64,000 bases of DNA from Brackiella oedipodis DSM 13743 (GTDB taxonomy: Bacteria > Pseudomonadota > Gammaproteobacteria > Burkholderiales > Burkholderiaceae_B). The position numbers were made by a program, and so were the translations under genes. Below, one piece after another: positions 62,390-64,000 of the stretch. How positions within the stretch are numbered: the stretch's first letter is position 1; each line of letters starts with the position of its first letter. Location: contig NZ_JHZJ01000009.1 of NCBI RefSeq assembly GCF_000621025.1, forward strand, positions 186,001 to 250,000, read 5' to 3'. The notes beneath the pieces were generated by a model. It ran no database searches. It worked only from the letters and a program-made list of their open reading frames with translations, and was not told where the DNA came from.

Positions 62390-64000
62390 ATGAGTTTATT
62401 AGAAATCAAAAATCTAAACGTTCGTTTTGGTACCAAAGATAAGCCTTTTCATGCCGTCAAAAACCTTAACCTGAGCATGAATCATGGCGAGATACTGGGT
62501 ATTGTAGGCGAGTCAGGATCGGGTAAATCTGTGTCCATGATGGCCATCATGGGCCTATTAGCCGGGCAGGGTGAAGTCAGCGCAGATAGCTTGATGTTCG
62601 ATGGCCAATCGTTGTTGGATATCTCCAGTGCAGATCGGCGCAAAATCATTGGTAAGGATTTGTCAATGATTTTTCAGGATCCGATGACCTCGCTGAATCC
62701 AAGCTATACCGTGGGTTATCAAATTGCCGAAGTCCTCAAACTACACAAGGGCTTGCGCGGTAAGGCGCTACGGGCTCGTTGTTTAGAATTATTGGAGTTA
62801 GTGGGCATCCCAGATGCTCCGGCTCGCCTCAAAGCTTATCCCCACCAATTATCTGGGGGTATGTGTCAGCGGGTTTCGATCGCTATGGCGATGGCTTGCG
62901 AGCCTAAATTACTGATTGCTGATGAACCGACCACGGCCTTAGATGTGACCATTCAGGCCCAAATTATCGATTTGTTATTGCGTCTCCAAAAAGAACAAGG
63001 CATGGCCTTAATCATGATTACCCATGATTTAGCCGTGGTTAACCAAATCGCTGAGCGAGTGGCAGTAATGTATTTAGGGGATTTGGTCGAAGCAGGGCCA
63101 TTGCCTGATGTGTTTTTGCATCCCCAACACAGTTATACACAACGCCTTTTGCAATCAATGCCCGACGCACGTGACGAATCCAACACCGATGCCGAGAGCG
63201 ATTATGTGCTTGAAGCCGAACATTTAGCGCGACACTATGAAGTGAGTCGCGGTACTTTTAAGCCAAAAGCCACGGTCAAAGCCTTAGCCGATGTTTCTAT
63301 TAAGCTACGCCGTGGTCAAACACTGGCCATCGTGGGTGAGTCGGGTAGTGGTAAATCCACCTTAGCGCGCCTCTTGGCCATGATAGAAAAACCGAGCCAC
63401 GGTAAATTAGTGATTAGTGGTCAGGATGTGAGTGAAGGCAATAGCAAGACCATCAAAAATCTTCGCAAAGAAGTGCAAATGGTGTTTCAAAACCCTTACG
63501 CAAGCCTAAATCCGCGTCGCAAAATCATGGATCAGCTGCTTGAGCCCTTACTCATGAAACCTGAGCTAAGCCCGCAGCAACGCCGTGAAATGGTGTTTGA
63601 AATGATGCAAATTGTGGGGCTCAAAGCACAGCATGCGAATCGCTATCCACATATGTTCTCGGGCGGTCAAAGACAGCGTATTGCAATTGCACGTGCCATG
63701 ATTCTTAAGCCGGATATAGTGATTGCCGACGAACCGACCTCCGCCCTAGACGTGTCCATTCAGGCACAAGTGCTGAATCTTTTTATGAAGTTACAAGCCG
63801 ATCAACAAAATGCCTACGTCTTTATTTCCCATGATTTGGCGGTAGTTGAACATATGGCAGACGAAGTGTTGGTGATGTATTTGGGCAAAACCGTCGAATT
63901 GGCCAACAAAAAGGATTTGTACGAAAAACCGCTGCACCCGTATACTAAAGTTCTCTTGTCGGCGACACCGACCATGTTTACTGAGCCACGATACGAACGC
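62390..64000 (+). CDS. dppD: Dipeptide ABC transporter, fused double ATPase (DppDF-type, partial)
   Basis: At least 537 codons from ATG 62390, running off the end of the window without a stop. Two ATPase domains are in one frame. The first has Walker [10 protein letters not shown], signature [10 protein letters not shown] and Walker [14 protein letters not shown]. The second has GESGSGKST (about codon 317 onward), [10 protein letters not shown] and [13 protein letters not shown]. Each carries the long helical C-terminal part seen in peptide importers. DppD and DppF are separate genes in E. coli; fused forms such as YejF and GsiA also exist. It powers the DppBC pore. Confidence 0.92.
   Translation, partial: MSLLEIKNLNVRFGTKDKPFHAVKNLNLSMNHGEILGIVGESGSGKSVSMMAIMGLLAGQGEVSADSLMFDGQSLLDISSADRRKIIGKDLSMIFQDPMTSLNPSYTVGYQIAEVLKLHKGLRGKALRARCLELLELVGIPDAPARLKAYPHQLSGGMCQRVSIAMAMACEPKLLIADEPTTALDVTIQAQIIDLLLRLQKEQGMALIMITHDLAVVNQIAERVAVMYLGDLVEAGPLPDVFLHPQHSYTQRLLQSMPDARDESNTDAESDYVLEAEHLARHYEVSRGTFKPKATVKALADVSIKLRRGQTLAIVGESGSGKSTLARLLAMIEKPSHGKLVISGQDVSEGNSKTIKNLRKEVQMVFQNPYASLNPRRKIMDQLLEPLLMKPELSPQQRREMVFEMMQIVGLKAQHANRYPHMFSGGQRQRIAIARAMILKPDIVIADEPTSALDVSIQAQVLNLFMKLQADQQNAYVFISHDLAVVEHMADEVLVMYLGKTVELANKKDLYEKPLHPYTKVLLSATPTMFTEPRYER

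Noticed and set aside
1-64000. Mobile elements, integrases, phage genes, CRISPR repeats
   Set aside because: No transposase-like or integrase-like frame, no terminal inverted repeats, and no regularly spaced direct repeats were seen.

Overview
The window is a stretch of bacterial chromosome that is almost entirely protein-coding. Gene content and order point to a betaproteobacterium of the order Burkholderiales, most like Alcaligenaceae: isc cluster order iscU-iscA-hscB-hscA-fdx, fba followed by purC-purE-purK-sua5, glyQ-glyS-gmhB-plsC-YgjP-gloA, amgK-murU divergent from lptD-surA, and minCDE. Base composition looks moderate (high 40s percent G+C by eye, not computed), which is low for that family. 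The genus cannot be fixed from the sequence alone. No rRNA, tRNA, CRISPR array, insertion sequence, integrase or phage gene was seen.

Layout. 1-4.1 kb: 3' end of the iron-sulfur assembly operon (iscU partial, iscA, hscB, hscA, fdx), then a DUF1851-like protein in the slot where some species have iscX. 4.1-9.3 kb, minus strand: TM2 protein, copper P-type ATPase, ilvE, dadA. 9.4-18 kb, mostly plus: ABC exporter/importer of the SbmA-like class, GNAT enzyme, SirB2-type membrane protein (minus), TSUP permease, rnr, rlmB, a Cys/Met-metabolism PLP enzyme and an HU protein with a basic tail. 18-24 kb, plus: nitrilase-family amidase, fba, a 49-residue entericidin-like lipoprotein, purC, purE, purK, sua5. 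24.2-29.1 kb, minus: a methyltransferase with regulatory domain, gcdH, flavin reductase, pdxH, ChaC-like gene. 29.2-36.6 kb: tcdA, a giant tandem UvrA, then about 0.9 kb of AT-rich DNA holding one 42-residue very basic small protein. 36.6-40.3 kb: glycosyltransferase, acidic unknown protein, ettA, glycine-zipper lipoprotein. 40.3-46.5 kb, minus: minE, minD, minC, glnS, a DUF6776-like protein, murU, amgK. 46.6-51.4 kb, plus: lptD, surA, rsmA. 51.4-56.7 kb, minus: gloA, YgjP-like protease, plsC, gmhB, glyS, glyQ. 56.9-64 kb, plus: two paralogous dipeptide-type binding proteins, dppB, dppC and a fused double-ATPase dppD that runs off the end.

Functionally the region covers Fe-S assembly, outer-membrane construction (lptD, surA, murU/amgK, gmhB, plsC), division-site selection, purine synthesis, translation (glnS, glyQS, rlmB, rsmA, ettA, tcdA, sua5) and peptide uptake. 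It is mainly housekeeping. I did not find a clear new defence or biosynthetic system. The most unusual items are the 42-residue basic protein and its surrounding non-coding DNA (35.7-36.6 kb), the four-ATPase UvrA, the DUF1851-like gene behind fdx, intrinsic-terminator hairpins placed inside transcription units (gcdH/methyltransferase and dppA/dppB), and a strong operator-like palindrome before fba. Many genes start with TTG or GTG, so several starts were chosen from ribosome-binding-site spacing.
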